Shown piece after piece: positions 49,224 through 62,352 of a stretch of DNA of 64,000 nucleotides. The stretch's first letter is position 1; every line of letters starts with the position of its first letter. The notes beneath the pieces were generated by a model, which did no database searches, was not told where the DNA came from, and was given only the letters and a program-made list of their open reading frames with translations. This DNA is from Siderastrea siderea (taxonomy: Eukaryota; Cnidaria; Anthozoa; Scleractinia; Rhizangiidae): contig OZ034967.1 in NCBI GenBank assembly GCA_964030785.1, forward strand, positions 60,719,212 through 60,783,211. Direction: 5' to 3'. Made by a program: the position numbers and the translations under genes.

Positions 49224-51168
49224 CGTTCGACGATAGGAGAACGCAACCCTAATCCCAGCCGGAGTGAAATCGAGATTTTCTCTGTAGTGGATGGATGGTG
49301 GATGGACGGACACCAATTTAGCCCCCCCCCCCGAAGATTTTTGCAGGGGCATAACCTCGGCCGGGAACTGATGTATACTTTGACTCGCTTTCATGGAACC
49401 AAATGACCTCGCTTTCACATCCAAAGGCGTCTTCGTTGCGAAGAAGCTTGTTTCGAACGAGGGAAGTTCCAGGCGCGAAAAAACAACCTTTCGCCCAAGG
49501 AGTTATTGTAAATCCTTGATCGAAGTCTTAGAGAAGTATGCACGACTCCTTGGTACATATGTCAACCTGCAGTTCGCCGTTCAGGTGGCATTCTAACCTT
49601 CTCGCCTTCGATGAAGAAACACTCGGCATACAACATTCAAATTTATATGTCCGTGAAAGAAACACGCTATTTGAATTTACTTGATACTTAAATCATTTCT
49701 CTCTCGAACAATGCCTTGGCAAGTCACTCTCTAAGGTTTGTGTAATGTCCATGGTGCCACTTTTAAATTTAGAAATCGCGTTGTCTGCTTATTTCGGAAA
49801 TCGACGTTTATTAACGAAGCCGCGAACTAAAAGAGGACGAGACGACCACTGCGCGAATATTTTTGGAGGTTATCAAAGGTAAAGAGTTCAACGGTAGTTG
49901 TAACATTTCAGTTTAATTCTGTATTTACATGTGAAACTTTCGATGAGTACATACAAGCGGTCATGTAACTAAATATGTCCGCCTGAAAAAGAACATATGT
50001 CACGCAACTTTGTTATTTTAAGATTTACATGTATTTCGTATCTAACAATGTTCGATTTTCTACTGAAAATATATCAGCTGATAACAACCGGGGGTCGAGA
50101 AAGATCAGAAAACTGAGCAGACTCTTTCTTTCCCTAATTTCGGTGTCGACAAGGGTTGCAGTCGAACGCACTCCACTAATCTGCGATTACTACTAGTTAT
50201 TACTACGTTCGACGATAGGAGAACGCAACCCTAATCCCGGCCGGAGTGAAATCGAGATTTTCTCTGTAGTGGATGGATGGACGGACACCAATTTAGCCCC
50301 CCCGAAGACTTTTGCAGGGGCATAACCTCGGCCGGAACTGGTGCATACTTTGACTCGCTTTCATGGAACCAAATGACCTCGCAGTCACATCCAAAGGCGG
50401 CTTTGTTGCGAAGAAGCTTGTTTCGAACGAGGGAAGTTCCAGGCTCGAAAAAGCAACCTTTCGCCCAGGGAGTTTTTGTAAATCCTTGATCGAAGTCTTA
50501 GAGAAGTATGCACGACTCCTTGGTACATATGTCAACCTGCAGTTCGCCGTTCAGTTGGCATTCTAACCTTCTCGCCTTCGATGAAGAACCACTCGGCATA
50601 CAACATTCAAATTTATATGTCCGTGAAAGAAACACGCTATTTAAATTTACTTGATACTTAAATCATTTCTCTCTCGAACAATGCCTTGGCGAGTCACTCT
50701 CGAAGTTTTGTGTAATGTCCATGCTGCCACCGGGCTTTTAAATTTAGAAATCGCGTTGTCTGCTTATTTCGGAAATCGACGTTATCAACGAAGCCGCGAA
50801 CTAAAAGAGGTTGCGAGGACCACTGGGCGAATATTTTTGGAGGTTATCAAAGGTAAAGAGTTCAACGGTACTTGTAACATTTCAGTTTAATTCTGTATTT
50901 ACGTGTGAAACTTTCGATGTAACTAAATATGTCCGCGTGAAAAATAACATATGTCGCGCAACTTTGTTATTTTAAGATTCACATGTATTTCATATCTGAC
51001 AGTGTTCGATTTTCTATTGAAAATATATCAACCGATAACAACCCAGGGGAAGGGTCGAAAAAGATCAGAAAGCTGAGCAGACTCGATCTTTCCCTAATTT
51101 CGGTGTCGACAAGGGTTGCAGTCGAACGCACTCCACTAATCTGCGATTACTACTAGTTAATAATAAAT
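49224..51168. repeat. ~0.98-kb tandem direct duplication
   Basis: 49227-50208 and 50209-51158 are closely similar. Both start TTCGACGATAGGAGAACGC and end CTAATCTGCGATTACTAC, with small indels. A ~67-codon frame is kept in both copies (49393-49596 and 50363-50566, starting MEPNDLA), but I cannot show that it is a gene. It contains GGATGGATG and poly-C runs. The unit is probably a repeat rather than a coding gene. Confidence 0.7.
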
Positions 51169-52307
51169 ATTCCATTTCCGAATTGTCTTAAGCCTCGTTT
51201 TCAAGCAAGGCCTGGTACTCGACCAAACATGTGGAAAAGAGTTTGCGTTCACATGCAAATAAAATAAAACTAATTTTCACTTGAAAGTATGAGCACCAGG
51301 CGTCGCTTTGAAAAAGAGGACCAAAATAGTTCGGAAATGGGCTATTTTCAATTTGCACAGTGGTTTGTACAATGTAATGTGAACATGTGCAGTAATTTCT
51401 AATTTCAGTGAAGTTTTAAGTTGTATGTAAACCCAAGACCCAACATTCCACTACATAAACTTTTTTTATTAGCAATGTTCAAGAATTTATAGAACTCTTG
51501 ATCTCGTCTGTTTTAAATGGAAATTCCTGCAAAAACAATTGCAATTCAGTAATATAAATGCATGCGTTTTATAACATTGCGTTACCTAAGTTTGTTTTCA
51601 CCGCTAAATGGTTTGATTCCATAAAATTAACCTAGTGTAGATCCAGAGCTTTCCCATATGCATTTTCACCCTTTAAAACCCTTTAAATGACCTATTTTGA
51701 TCCGTACAATTTCCAACCCCCTCTTTAAAATTGTTGTCTAACAATCATTGCATTAACCTAGTCATGTCATCAAGAAAAGCCAAATCCAGTGATTTTGAAC
51801 AACCTACTACGAAAAACTTCATTTCTATACAAGAGACTTGAACTACTACGAATTGCTGTAAGACGGTGCCCCACACGCCACTGCAATTTGGGGATGGAAA
51901 TTGCGTTACTGTTTTAGATGTGCGTCGCAAGGAGGTTGGAAGATCCCCATAGAAATAAGATCAAGCGTGGTCTCATCGACGAAGATCAAGCGAACAAGGC
52001 AACGATCGAGTAGTTCACGTCTCTTGTGGAATTAAATTACAAGGAGCCGATAAATGGAACGTTTGAGAACTGTGCGAAAGAAGTCGTGCAGACCTAATAA
52101 ATATCTACATGTACTATTTTGATAGACATCTTTTTTTGCATTTGAGACGACGTATTCAGCTAAACATAATAAAAGGCAGCTATTTCACGTGAGCAAGATT
52201 TCGCGACACTTAATGGTAAGTTTTTGAAAAAAGCGCGAATGTAACAACGGTAGCCATTGTAAGCACAGTGTGATCCATTCCAGATTGGGACACCTGCTAT
52301 TTAAACA
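51169..52307. other. Intergenic stretch, no gene seen
   Basis: AT-rich non-coding DNA. I find no supported gene, RNA or element ends. Confidence 0.45.
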
Positions 52308-52480
52308 ATAGAGTTCTTCTGTCGAAGGTACTATCGTGTGATAGGTTGCCCGAGGAAATTGATGTTCACAACAAATATTAGCCCAAGAACGTAGTTCGAG
52401 GGCTGATATGAAATTTGAACATCAAAACTCCTAGGGGACCTATCACACATAGGGCCTGAGACAGAAGGACTCTATTGTTT
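52308..52480. mobile_element. Short fold-back MITE
   Basis: Inverted ends CAATAGAGT(T/C)CTTCTGTC bracket inner arms built on TGTGATAGGT. It is non-coding. Confidence 0.55.
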
Positions 52481-53116
52481 TTACTGTACAATGCGAAAAT
52501 TGCCATGCGCTGGAGCTGAGAGACACTATCGCGTCACGTGATCGATTTCGGGAGCACGCCAAAATTTAGCGTTGTACTATGATTACAGATAGGAGCGTAT
52601 AAGCTCACATATTTTCTCTTACAGAAGGATACCCGGTTAATTCGAAATACGGACACTTCTCTTTGAGGCACTCTACGGACACTGCTTATCTCCAGGGTTA
52701 TCTGTGCACCGTACACATTTTCATTTGTCTGACTGAACCGCGAACTGAAAATGTGCAAAGCTACAATGTTTACTGACTATTTTTTTTATATTAAAATAGA
52801 TTACCTTACTGTGTGCTATGCACGTTTGAAACAAGACCTATGTCTTGCTGACCAGGTTTGTCAAAACATGCCAAATTTGACCACCAACACCCCCGCGCTT
52901 TCCGCTATTGTCTATCTCCTGGCGCCGCCCGCTGACCAAGAAGCTCGAGGACTCTGGGTACGAGATTGGGCTATTATCTAACCAGTTACCATTCTCTTGG
53001 CGCACTTCGCGCCCGCGATTTACATCCTGCTGACAGTTTTAGATGGCAAGTCTTCACGAGTGATTCACTAGTTAGGATCAGTTAGAAATTTGCTGGTTGA
53101 GGTGCTTGTTTGTTAT

Positions 53117-53210
53117 TCTATGAAGTCGGCCATGTCATTTTTTAGTGAGAACAAGTTCCTTTTCGGCGCTGTTGGGATTTCACTGTCCTCTGCGGCGGTA
53201 GGATATTGTG
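53117..53210 (+). pseudogene. Decayed copy of COMTD1-like exon 1
   Basis: ATG at 53132 is followed by SFFSENKFLFGAVGISLSSA, closely matching the anchor encoded at 5744-5830. Similarity begins a few bases upstream of the ATG and stops near 53210, after which the frame diverges and ends. No further exons are visible to the right, so it is a partial duplication with no sign of function. Confidence 0.7.
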
Positions 53211-53575
53211 TACAGTATATGTGCCTATTCTCGGACGCCGTTTTGCGCCTATCAAAATAACTTACCTCAGAAGGGCAGAAGCAAGCCGATACTTTCCTAG
53301 TACATAGTTTCTTCCTCACGTAAACACGTCCTAAAGATTGGTTGATTGAACGCCTGAGGTTTCTTCGTAATTCTGAGAAATATAGTTGAAGTTGAGTGAC
53401 CTATTCTCGGACAAGTAGTTCCTAATCTCGGACGATCGATTATTGCTCGCCTTTCCTGGAAACATATATTGCCATGATGAAGAGGAATATGTCTCCTTTA
53501 AGAAAGTCGAAGTAACATTGAATGTAAACTGATTACCTTCTACCGACCTAAAAAGCTTTTTTAGGTCAGTTTTAA

Positions 53576-54086
53576 AGTGGTACTATGATCAAAAAGTCAC
53601 TTTTATTTTTTCTTCGGATTTCGAAACTATGTTTATTAAACACTCCCCAAGCGAAATTATAAGCCTTAATTTTGAGAAGAAGACCGTTAATTTAAACTGC
53701 AATTTTCCGTTTTAATGGTCCGCCATTATTACACCAGAAAGGATACAATGACGTCATACACTCAAGAGCTGTAGAATGCAGTGTGTGTGAAAGTGCCTTA
53801 TTTAGTATGCAGCACGGGAGTTTTGAGCTTTCACACTCTCAAACTCGTGTTTTGCATAATTTGTAAGCCGCGTTCACACACTACATTTTACAGCTCTTGA
53901 GTGTATGACGTCATTGTATCCTTTCTGGTGTAATAATGGTGGACCATTAAACCGGAAAATTGCAGTTTAAATTAACGGTCTTCTTCTCAAAATTAACGCT
54001 TATAATTTCGCTTGGGGAGTGTTTAACAAACATAGTTTCGAAATCCGAAGAAAAAATAAAAGTCATTTTTTGATCATAGTACCACT
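53576..54086. mobile_element. Near-perfect palindromic MITE with TTAA duplication
   Basis: Ends AGTGGTACTATGATC / GATCATAGTACCACT, flanked by TTAA (53572-53575, 54087-54090). The arms of about 210 bp are almost identical. The spacer contains a short unpaired stretch near 53785-53870. The TTAA duplication fits piggyBac-type mobilisation. Confidence 0.75.
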
Positions 54087-55612
54087 TTAAAGAGACCTTT
54101 ATTGAGTATTAAAGCGAAACGATCCTAAGACTTTTCGGTTATAGAGGATTTTGTGAGTAAATTTTTTTTAATCATTTGTCGCATGTGTTATTTAATCCCA
54201 GATCATTATCCCGGAATTTTATTTCATACGTATAACGAACTTTAGTATAAATCTACTAGCGTTCTATCACTAATGCTGTTCTCTGATTGGCTACGCTACT
54301 CACTATCTATTCTGTTGTAGATAGTGAGTAGAGTGTTTTCCGCGCGCGGTGTGACCTATTTATATCATTTTTCGATAAGAACATGTAGTATCTGCTGTTA
54401 AGTTTTAGATTATTCGCTCTCGATTTCTATGCGTGATAGTTGATTCGGCCTCATCAACTATCACGCGATAGAAATCTCGAGCTCATAATCTAATCGTTAA
54501 ATAGTTGTAAAACAGGGGGGGGGAAGCAACTTCCCATACATTCCCTTGAATGAAATCCAAACGATGTTCTCACAACTTGCAAAGCAATCTGTGAGGTTCT
54601 AGCAAGCGGATATGCCTCCTACGCGTGCGCAAATGTTGCATGTTCCAACGGAACTCGGACGCAATCTCGTACCCAGAGTCCACTGGCTTTTTGGTCAGCG
54701 GGAGGGCGCCAGTAGAGACTCTGGGATAATGGCAAAAATCTATTTTTTTGATTGGCTGATCATAAAACAAAGGGAATGGCGGAAATTTCACTGAACCGGA
54801 AACGTAAGGAAAAATAGAATTTTTTGGATTGGCTGATTGAGTAGCTTGTAGCCAACAAACCGGAAGCGTTCTACCAACTCAGTTTCATTGAAAGTTTGAT
54901 GGTAAATTTAAGTATTTTTCGGACGGGCACCAGTCTGAATAACTTTAGCCGTTTTTGTGCGGTAATTTGCTATGCAACGCCGTCGTTTGACGGTGAATCA
55001 CCGTGAAAATACAAGCAGCTTCGATGGAAGATCATTGCCGCGGCCGCTCTGCTCGTAGCTGACTCGATCGACGGAACACGACATTGACGTTTTACTGGTT
55101 TGCAGCAACTCCAATTGCCGATCCTGTCATCAAATAAAGGGGATAATTGAAAAGGTTGACACTTTTAACAATATCTGCAATAACAAAGAAAGGGAAAAGA
55201 GGAAAAGTAGCTCCATGTACAATGACTGAAAGTTAAAATTACAGAAGAACTATCGCGGATCGAAGTCCTTCGCACGGCTTAAAACGGAGGAAAATTGAAA
55301 ACAAGCACAGCGCAAGAACGAGGGTCTCTCTGTTCTTAACCAATCTTTCGAAGCCTCTACAAAAGCCTACAGACGCGGAAGATAGTTATGAGAAAGTGGA
55401 GGTAAATCTATCCAGACATGTAATAAATGTTATATTGCAAAATATTTTAATCAATTTTATTGCAAAAGAAAAGTTTTCCCAGTCCAATATAATAAAGATC
55501 AAGCTCTTTTGGAGTACTTAAAGTTAATATAAGCTGCATTTTTTTTTTATGACGGAACTAAATCTTTCGTCGTCGAAACATTTTAAACAAATCTTACTTT
55601 TGTCAAAATTTA
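54087..55612. other. Intergenic stretch with small palindromes
   Basis: Contains hairpin-forming pairs near 54290-54330 and 54405-54492 and one arm of a dispersed inverted repeat (54665-54735, TCTCGTACCCAGAGTCC...). Its inverse is at 59765-59842, and a diverged related copy is near 52920-52970. No gene seen. Confidence 0.5.
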
Positions 55613-56101
55613 TGCGCCGATAAATTCGAAAGCTCAACATCCCCCCCCCGGGCAACCCCCCGGGCAACCCCCCGGGCATTTGGACTTTTGAAGATTGGCT
55701 TGTTCAAATTCCCTCCCCTCGGGGCAAGAAAGCCGTTCAAATGCCCCACCAATTAGTACTGAACTGCCTCTCCTCAAAGACAAATTTGGTCTTCAATCAA
55801 GCACTTTACATGCCTTTCAGAGCGAGATATGCCGTAATGACACCTTCAATCTTCTTTTAAAGACGCTTTTCAAAGAGTTATTCACTAACAAAGGCAAAAT
55901 TCTATCTTGTAAATCCGTCAGAGCCCGCAAAAACCGAAAAAATTCACAGGCCTATTATGTCAGAACAAGAGATAAATCCGGTTCAAATTCCCCACCCTTC
56001 CAAAGAAACGTTCAAATTCCCCCCTCCCAGGGCACGATGCACAGTCAAATGCCCGGGGTATACCCGGGGGGAGATGTTGAAGTTTCGAATTGATCGGCGC
56101 A
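55613..56101. mobile_element. Harbinger-type MITE (TTA duplication)
   Basis: Inverted ends TGCGCCGAT followed by AATTCGAAA-like sequence and a C/G-rich run, with TTA on both sides (55610-55612, 56102-56104). GGGCAACCCCCC units repeat at the left end. The open frame inside is a repeat artefact. Confidence 0.65.
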
Positions 56102-56104
56102 TTA

Positions 56105-59100
56105 TTATAATTAAACAGTTGTCTGTTATTATTTGAATGTTCAACACACGTTCTTAATGCAAAAGGAGAGTGACACTGTATGCAACTATAAAGTCTTTGA
56201 GAGACCCGAGTGTTGAAATACTAGATTCTTCCAAATACTTTTTCATTCAACATGTTAACCGTGGGAACAAATTAAAGGTGAAGCTGTCACTGAGTGTGTA
56301 AAAAAAAAACGTGGAAAACATGGCCCCTCAGTTGTGGACATTTTCAGAAAAGAAACAAAACCACTGTCACTGAACTTCACATGGGTCAGTATAGAATTCA
56401 TACCCTTATAATTGAGGAGATGAAAAAGAGAGCTCAGGACTGTAGTTCTTGATTTCCTTGCCACAATTGTGTTCCAGTTGTCAAAAAGAAGAAAACGATC
56501 AAATCATAAATCATAGCATATGGAGATGTGGAAGGGAGCTCAGCCTTATCCAAAAGGTCATGACCTTTATCCCTGGAACTGAACACCTTAATAGTAAGGT
56601 TAATCTACCTGACATATTGATGTTTTGTTTAAGTAAGTTCCAGTTACAATCAAGCTAAAGGGCCCATGTATTCATGCAAGCTATTTTGTTAATCATAATT
56701 TAAGATGTGAAAATAATATGTGACCAGGACTATCACCCTGTTACCTTTTTTATTTTCACTGGTACTTTGAAGTGAGTATTTTTATGAATCTTTAAAAAGC
56801 AGAGCTTCAACATTATAATAAAAAGAAAATTGTCCATGTCCCTCCTTAGCTAGCCTTACAACCACTGCAAAACATACAACCACTAATAATGTTTGTCAGC
56901 AGTGGAGCTGATCTGGCAATCTTCTATTTTTTCTGTGGTTCTGATTATTTGCCTAGAATTTCCTTTGAAATATTAACATTACAAGGATGGATATAGCTAT
57001 AACTACATAACTTTTTTACCTCTACATCTTAAAATTGTGTGGATCCAGGAAATATCCATACCCCTCTCAAGGAAGGTTTTTGCATCGGTTTGGACTCCCT
57101 CATGCCTCTGGAAATTCCAATTTAGCTTCAAAGTCTAAAGGTATACAGCCTAGTTTTTTCCAGATTGGCTGAAAAAACCCAAACCCTTTATGGGAAAGTA
57201 CTCCTCCCCCCCCCCCACCCCCCCACAGACACTGACAGCTTCCGATTGCAGCCGGGGCTTAAATTTGTGTGTCTCTATGTCATATATGCTTAGATGCCTG
57301 TGTTGTCCTGGAAATAAATTAAACCTATACTCTGACTAGCAATATCTGTTAGGTAATAAATGTTGTGAAATTATGTGTGTGTGCAAGTAAGACACATACT
57401 CATGTATTTCTCATTTTAAGGCTGGGCCCTGAATAAACACTGGGATCCTGAAGTCAAAAGTTAAATAAATTAGAAAATGCAGTATTTGCATTGCCATACT
57501 ACACATATCATTGAAATGTTTTCATTTGCTGCTCTCGCAGCTAGTATTGAAGATCACTGGATGTTTTGGATGACAATGTTTGGTCATACTTTTAAGAATG
57601 TCTAATACCTTCAAAGCTATATAACCTACATGAATCCGAATTGTATTATTGAAATACAATGTTTTCTGGGGGGAGGAGGGGGCACTCCCTTATTGTGCCA
57701 CTTAACAACCTGGTATGGTTTTTAGGGTCTTGCGTCTAAATACTTTCTGAAATAAATTTTTTCTGGTCACAAAAGAAGGTCTCTTGTCTTAAACAGGGTA
57801 GCAAAATGAATGGATTTTGCCTTAAACAGGGTCAGGCTTTGAAGGCCTTGGCAGCACACCCCCACCCAAACTTCCCTTCAAGTGCCCCCCCCCCTCCCCG
57901 TCGGAATGTTTACCACACAAAAAAGAAACATTAATTTTTACAACTGACTACACTGGTTTCACCAATCGTGATCGATAAAATTGCAGCCCATTGAAATTGT
58001 CATACTTGGGGGACTTGGGCTTTACATGTATATAAAGTTAAGCACATACTTTGCAGAAGATGTTTATTGAAACTGGACATTTTTTAATTCTATATAACAA
58101 TTAATGTTACTATCAAAAGTAAACCAAACTGTCATTATCTACATGACAGCGGGTGATACACATCAGCTACAGAACAAAACAAAAATAATAAATTAATCTG
58201 TATTATTCTGTCTTCATATAATTATGTTACTTTATTTTATATCTTTTTGTCAATGACAATGTTTTCATTTTTTACTCCCCACTGGCAAAGTTTCAAATAA
58301 CAGTTGGTAATCGGACAATGACCATGCAAAAAATTTGCCAGTGTCCCAACTTAGGAATCCCAATTGTGGTTGGAAATAACCTCCAGACAAATGTTGAAAT
58401 GTTTGCAGCACATTATAGCAGTGGGGAAAAGTTCTTTACATAGATTTTAAGTCAAGCTGAGAAACCAAGAATACATCTTCCTCAGGGTTTTGGGGGCAGG
58501 GGGGGTTACTACCCCATATACAGCATACAGGTATGGGCTGCTGGATGGGTTCCTATTTTTGGCCTTCTAATTAAGTCAGTAAAGTAGTTCCAATTTTGGC
58601 CGTTTAGTCTGAGATGGGTTAAACTTTTCTGCTTATTTGAAATTCATATAAACAGTGTTGACAGTTCCTTTCTTTATTTTGCCCGATTTAGTTGTTTTCT
58701 AGCCTTCCTTTCTAATTTATGTTGTTACAAAATGTGTGAAAATAATACATTTTGAATAACAGAGAATAAATTTAACTCGTTAGTCTAATATGAGATCAGA
58801 ATATAGAACGCTTTTGGTCTGAGATGGGGTAGGGTTTCCAAGTAAGCCCAGGACATTTTAATGTCCTTGGTAAAAACAGATTCCAGCTTTGATTGGTAAA
58901 TGTTTATGGCTGCCTATAGAAAATGGCCAAGCCTGTTAGAATAGTTGCATCTTCCTGGAGCTGATTCGGTGAAATTGCCAGTCCTCCAGAGGCTTTAGAA
59001 CCCCAGTCAATGATCTCTTAACTGATGAGCAGGAAAACAAGATCTTCAATCACGGACTGCAAGGTCTTTAGCTGAGTGTCTTCTTCATGCAATTTAATAG

Positions 59101-59764
59101 ATGACACTGAAAGAGAAGGAGGAGGAAGAGAGCGCATGATGAGACATTGGAATGCCCTTTTCAATAGTGGAACAAAACAGGCCAAAAAAGCATTTGAAGC
59201 AAATATGCATCTCACAGCAAATTGTTGTGAAAAACGATAATAATTTATTACTTATTTTTATGTGCAGGAAAATGGACAAACGAATATTCGAATTCCATAC
59301 CAAAATCTAGAAAAAAATAGATTAACTATAGTACAATAGTAATACGAAAATCTGATGTAAGGCCTAAAAATACTTCGATGACCAAAGTAACGTCCAACGA
59401 TTTTACTATCCATACATATTGGGATTGTAAATAAGATATGAAAGATTTGGAAGATAAAGCAGGATATTCAGTTAAGATGTGGAACTCACTGCGTACATAT
59501 AATTTTCTGATACCAAAGTATTAAAGAAAGACACTCACCGAAGGCTCCAGAGACGTTACCAGAGACGGCGCCAGACGCTCTATCTTTCACTATACTTCTC
59601 TTGTTCAAAAATTTCAACTGCCTTCAATCGTGTGTAAGAATCAACTGTGCCTAGGGCTGCCTTCTGGCGTACAGATTACATGGCAGCCATTCTGGGACAT
59701 TTGACTTCCGTTTTGAACTTAAGCATGCGCACTAAAACCGGAATCCCACGTTTTCTGGGATAAA
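56105..59764. other. Intergenic stretch, no firm gene
   Basis: Long non-coding region with scattered C/G homopolymers (57207-57230, 57880-57900, 58498-58507). On the minus strand at 59018-59110 a TCTCTTTCAG acceptor leads into a short frame ending in a stop, which could be a terminal exon, but no partner exons are visible. Otherwise nothing supported. Confidence 0.4.
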
Positions 59765-59842
59765 AAATTCATTATCCCAGAGTCTCTACTGGCGCCCTCC
59801 CGCTGACCAAAAAGCCAGTGGACTCTGGGTACGAGATTGACT
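59765..59842. repeat. Inverted partner of 54665-54735 repeat
   Basis: AGAGTCTCTACTGGCGCCCT through ACTCTGGGTACGAGATTG is the reverse complement of the segment near 54668-54735. It is a dispersed short repeat. Confidence 0.65.
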
Positions 59843-61239
59843 CGGACGCTGAAAGGAAAAAATTATGGCGGCTAAAGGCGGCGGATTCCGTTTTGTCCCT
59901 TCGTTTAGGTAATTGGCGAATTGATCGTATTTTACAGTTTTATCATGTTTTCGTGCATTTTGCTTCTTATGAAGACAAAAGTTTACTCTCGAAGTTTTTT
60001 AGTCGCAAAGTAGAACAGTAGTGCTTCGATCAATCCAGTCTGTGCTGATCGACTGTATAGAATCAGATAGAATTTTCTGAAGCTGGGTTAAAAACTGGGA
60101 TCGGGTTCAAAGTACTGAACTGTAAAATGATCTTGTTAACACATAACTGGATTATTGATAATAAAAGTCGTATTCTGTGCGTAGGTATTGTTTCCATGCA
60201 TTAGGTTATAGCGGTTTTGAATGAATTTATTTCCATCGATGTTTTATGGCACATTTCCCGTTGCAATTTATTTAGACCACGCTGGAGGAAAACATGCAAA
60301 CCGAGTACAGCCATAAATGTCTCATCTCATGCTATCAATTCGTTGCAGAATGAGATGTAAAAAGAAACATTGACAGTATTTTCATTTATCACCTGCATCA
60401 GTTCAGCGATAGACAAAGACCAGTTGCAAAATTACGTCGCGGAGTACAAGAAATAGAATCCTGAATAGTTCAAGCGCTTTCTCTCGGTGAGAAGTTTATT
60501 TACGTTGAATTATCTAATTCTAGCATTCAACTTTGAAACGTTTCTCGCAAACCTGGTCTCCAAGTATAAACAAGCGAAACGTGACCGCCGTACAGCTCGC
60601 AGCTGATCCACTCGACACTGCAACAAACAAGACAGTGCGAAAACACGTCTTCATCGATGTCGCTTCCATCGAATATTCTCTTGTACGAAAATAACAGTAA
60701 GTTCCATGAGAGATTAGCCGCTCACCGCTTACTTTCCCCCGACAAAATACACATAAAGTTTGCAAACTATTTCGAATAAGTTGATCGTCGATCGGAAATA
60801 TTTATTATGACTAACACCGCTGTCCACGTTTTGACTGGACCGCTTTGCAAGTTGTGAGAACATCGTTTCTCGGTCCCAGGCCTCGCTTCTATCCCCCCCC
60901 TGGTTGTAAAACATGCGGCTTGTGAGGAAAAATGTCTCTCTACCCTCCTAGTTGCTTGGTTTGTCCTGTGACCTACGCGCCGAAAGCGCTTTCTTTGCTC
61001 CCGGCTTACATTTCTGCCGGAGTTTCAAATCCGCATAAACTTGATAAGATTTTACAACAGAGGATCTGAGAATATAGCTAATTTTTGAACACACTAGTAC
61101 ATATTGTTTACCGTTTGTATTCACTGAAAGGGATTGTTATGATTTGTGATGCCATCGGCTCAACGCAGTGCACCACACACACACGTTCAGGAGTAACAAC
61201 TACTTTATTTCATCTGCTCAATAACATTTACACTCTTAA
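59843..61239. other. Intergenic stretch, no firm gene
   Basis: An ATG at 59864 starts a short G/A-rich frame followed by AGGTAATT, a possible first exon with donor, but no downstream exon is visible. The rest is non-coding. Confidence 0.35.
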
Positions 61240-61430
61240 CAAGAAATTCTGAAGAATTTACCGGCGGCCGCTAGTCTCTCAACGTGCGCATGCGCATCGA
61301 CGACCGCCGAGAAAACGACCATTTTATGAGGCGACGACCTGCGTGTGCGCACGACGGCCGCCTAAAAACAAAAAACGACCATTTTATGCGTCGGCGACGT
61401 GTGCATGCGCGCACGACGGCCGTCTAATTA
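61240..61430. repeat. GC-rich tandem repeat, dispersed family
   Basis: Two units of about 67 bp containing CGACCATTTTATG and GCGCACGACGGCCG. The start, AACAAGAAATTCTGAAGAAT, resembles 393-412 at the window start, so it belongs to a dispersed repeat. Confidence 0.5.
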
Positions 61431-61649
61431 TCCGGAGCGGATCAGAGCAAGCATCTAAATTAACATTCTTTGGATATTAGTCATATTACGTGTCACACTT
61501 TATCAGCTGAAGTCTTATCATAAACAAGTGATTAAATAAAGTGGTCACGACATCAGAGCACGTATCTAATACCCCCACTTGCTCTTATGTCGTGAGTATA
61601 AGACATTCTTACAACAACTTTCCCATGATAAGAGGGTGTTAATGGGGGT

Positions 61650-61745
61650 ACCCAGTTGTCAGTTAACTGCTAATTTTTCGGCAAAATGTCAGTTAACTAC
61701 TAATTTTTGGCCAATTGTCAGTTAACTACTAATTGTAGTTAGCTA
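61650..61745. repeat. ~31-bp tandem repeat
   Basis: Three units of TGTCAGTTAACTACTAATTT with a short spacer. Confidence 0.7.
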
Positions 61746-62009
61746 CTAACTTTCCTTTTCTTACAGCGAAAATTATTGCATCATAAAACCCGAATATTGC
61801 TTCACTTCAGTACGTCAGTCATCTTTGGGGGTGGACCTTACTCAAATCAAGAAATAAATTGCACGAAGTCACATAAACTTCGCCCCTATAGTGATTTATA
61901 AGGAACAGAAAAATAAACCGAAGTGAAGCTGTATATCGATTTTCGCTGTAATCCAGCATTAGGTTTTAAGTCGTATAACTATCAAATATTACTGACCTTA
62001 TAGATCCAG

Positions 62010-62338
62010 GTGGGGGCGCGGTGATGTAGTGGTTAACGCGTTGGACTTCAGATCTGAAGGTTGGTGGTTCGATGGCCAGTCCCTGCCATCGTGTTGTTTC
62101 CTTACTTTCGACCTGTTCGACAACGAACTGTAAGGCATGTTGTTTCCTTAGACAAGAAACTTTACCCCACATTGTCTCTCTCCACCCAGGTGTATAAAAT
62201 GGATACTGGTGACATACTGCTGGGGGTAACCCTGCGAAGGACTAGCATCCCATTCAGGGGGGAGTAGCAATACACTCAGTTGCTTCATGCTACGGAAACC
62301 GGGATAAGCTCAGGCCGTGTGGGCCTTCTTGGCTCTTG
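62010..62338 (+). mobile_element. tRNA-derived SINE, copy 2
   Basis: Box A-like GATGTAGTGGTTAACGCG and box B GGTTCGATGGCC in a tRNA-like head, then the same body as the copy at 27232-27490 with an extra ~50-bp segment near 62100-62150. It abuts the pseudogene to its right. Confidence 0.75.
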
Positions 62339-62352
62339 TGCGACTTTACGTA

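Noticed and set aside
55695..56093. A 132-codon + frame
   Set aside because: It lies entirely inside a TTA-flanked MITE and has no protein-like conservation.
59018..59110. Possible terminal exon on the minus strand (acceptor TCTCTTTCAG)
   Set aside because: No upstream exon with compatible phase or family match could be found, so it is not reported as a gene.
59864..59912. Possible first exon starting ATGGCGGCTAAAGG with an AGGTAATT donor
   Set aside because: Very short, no downstream exon seen, and it abuts a dispersed repeat.
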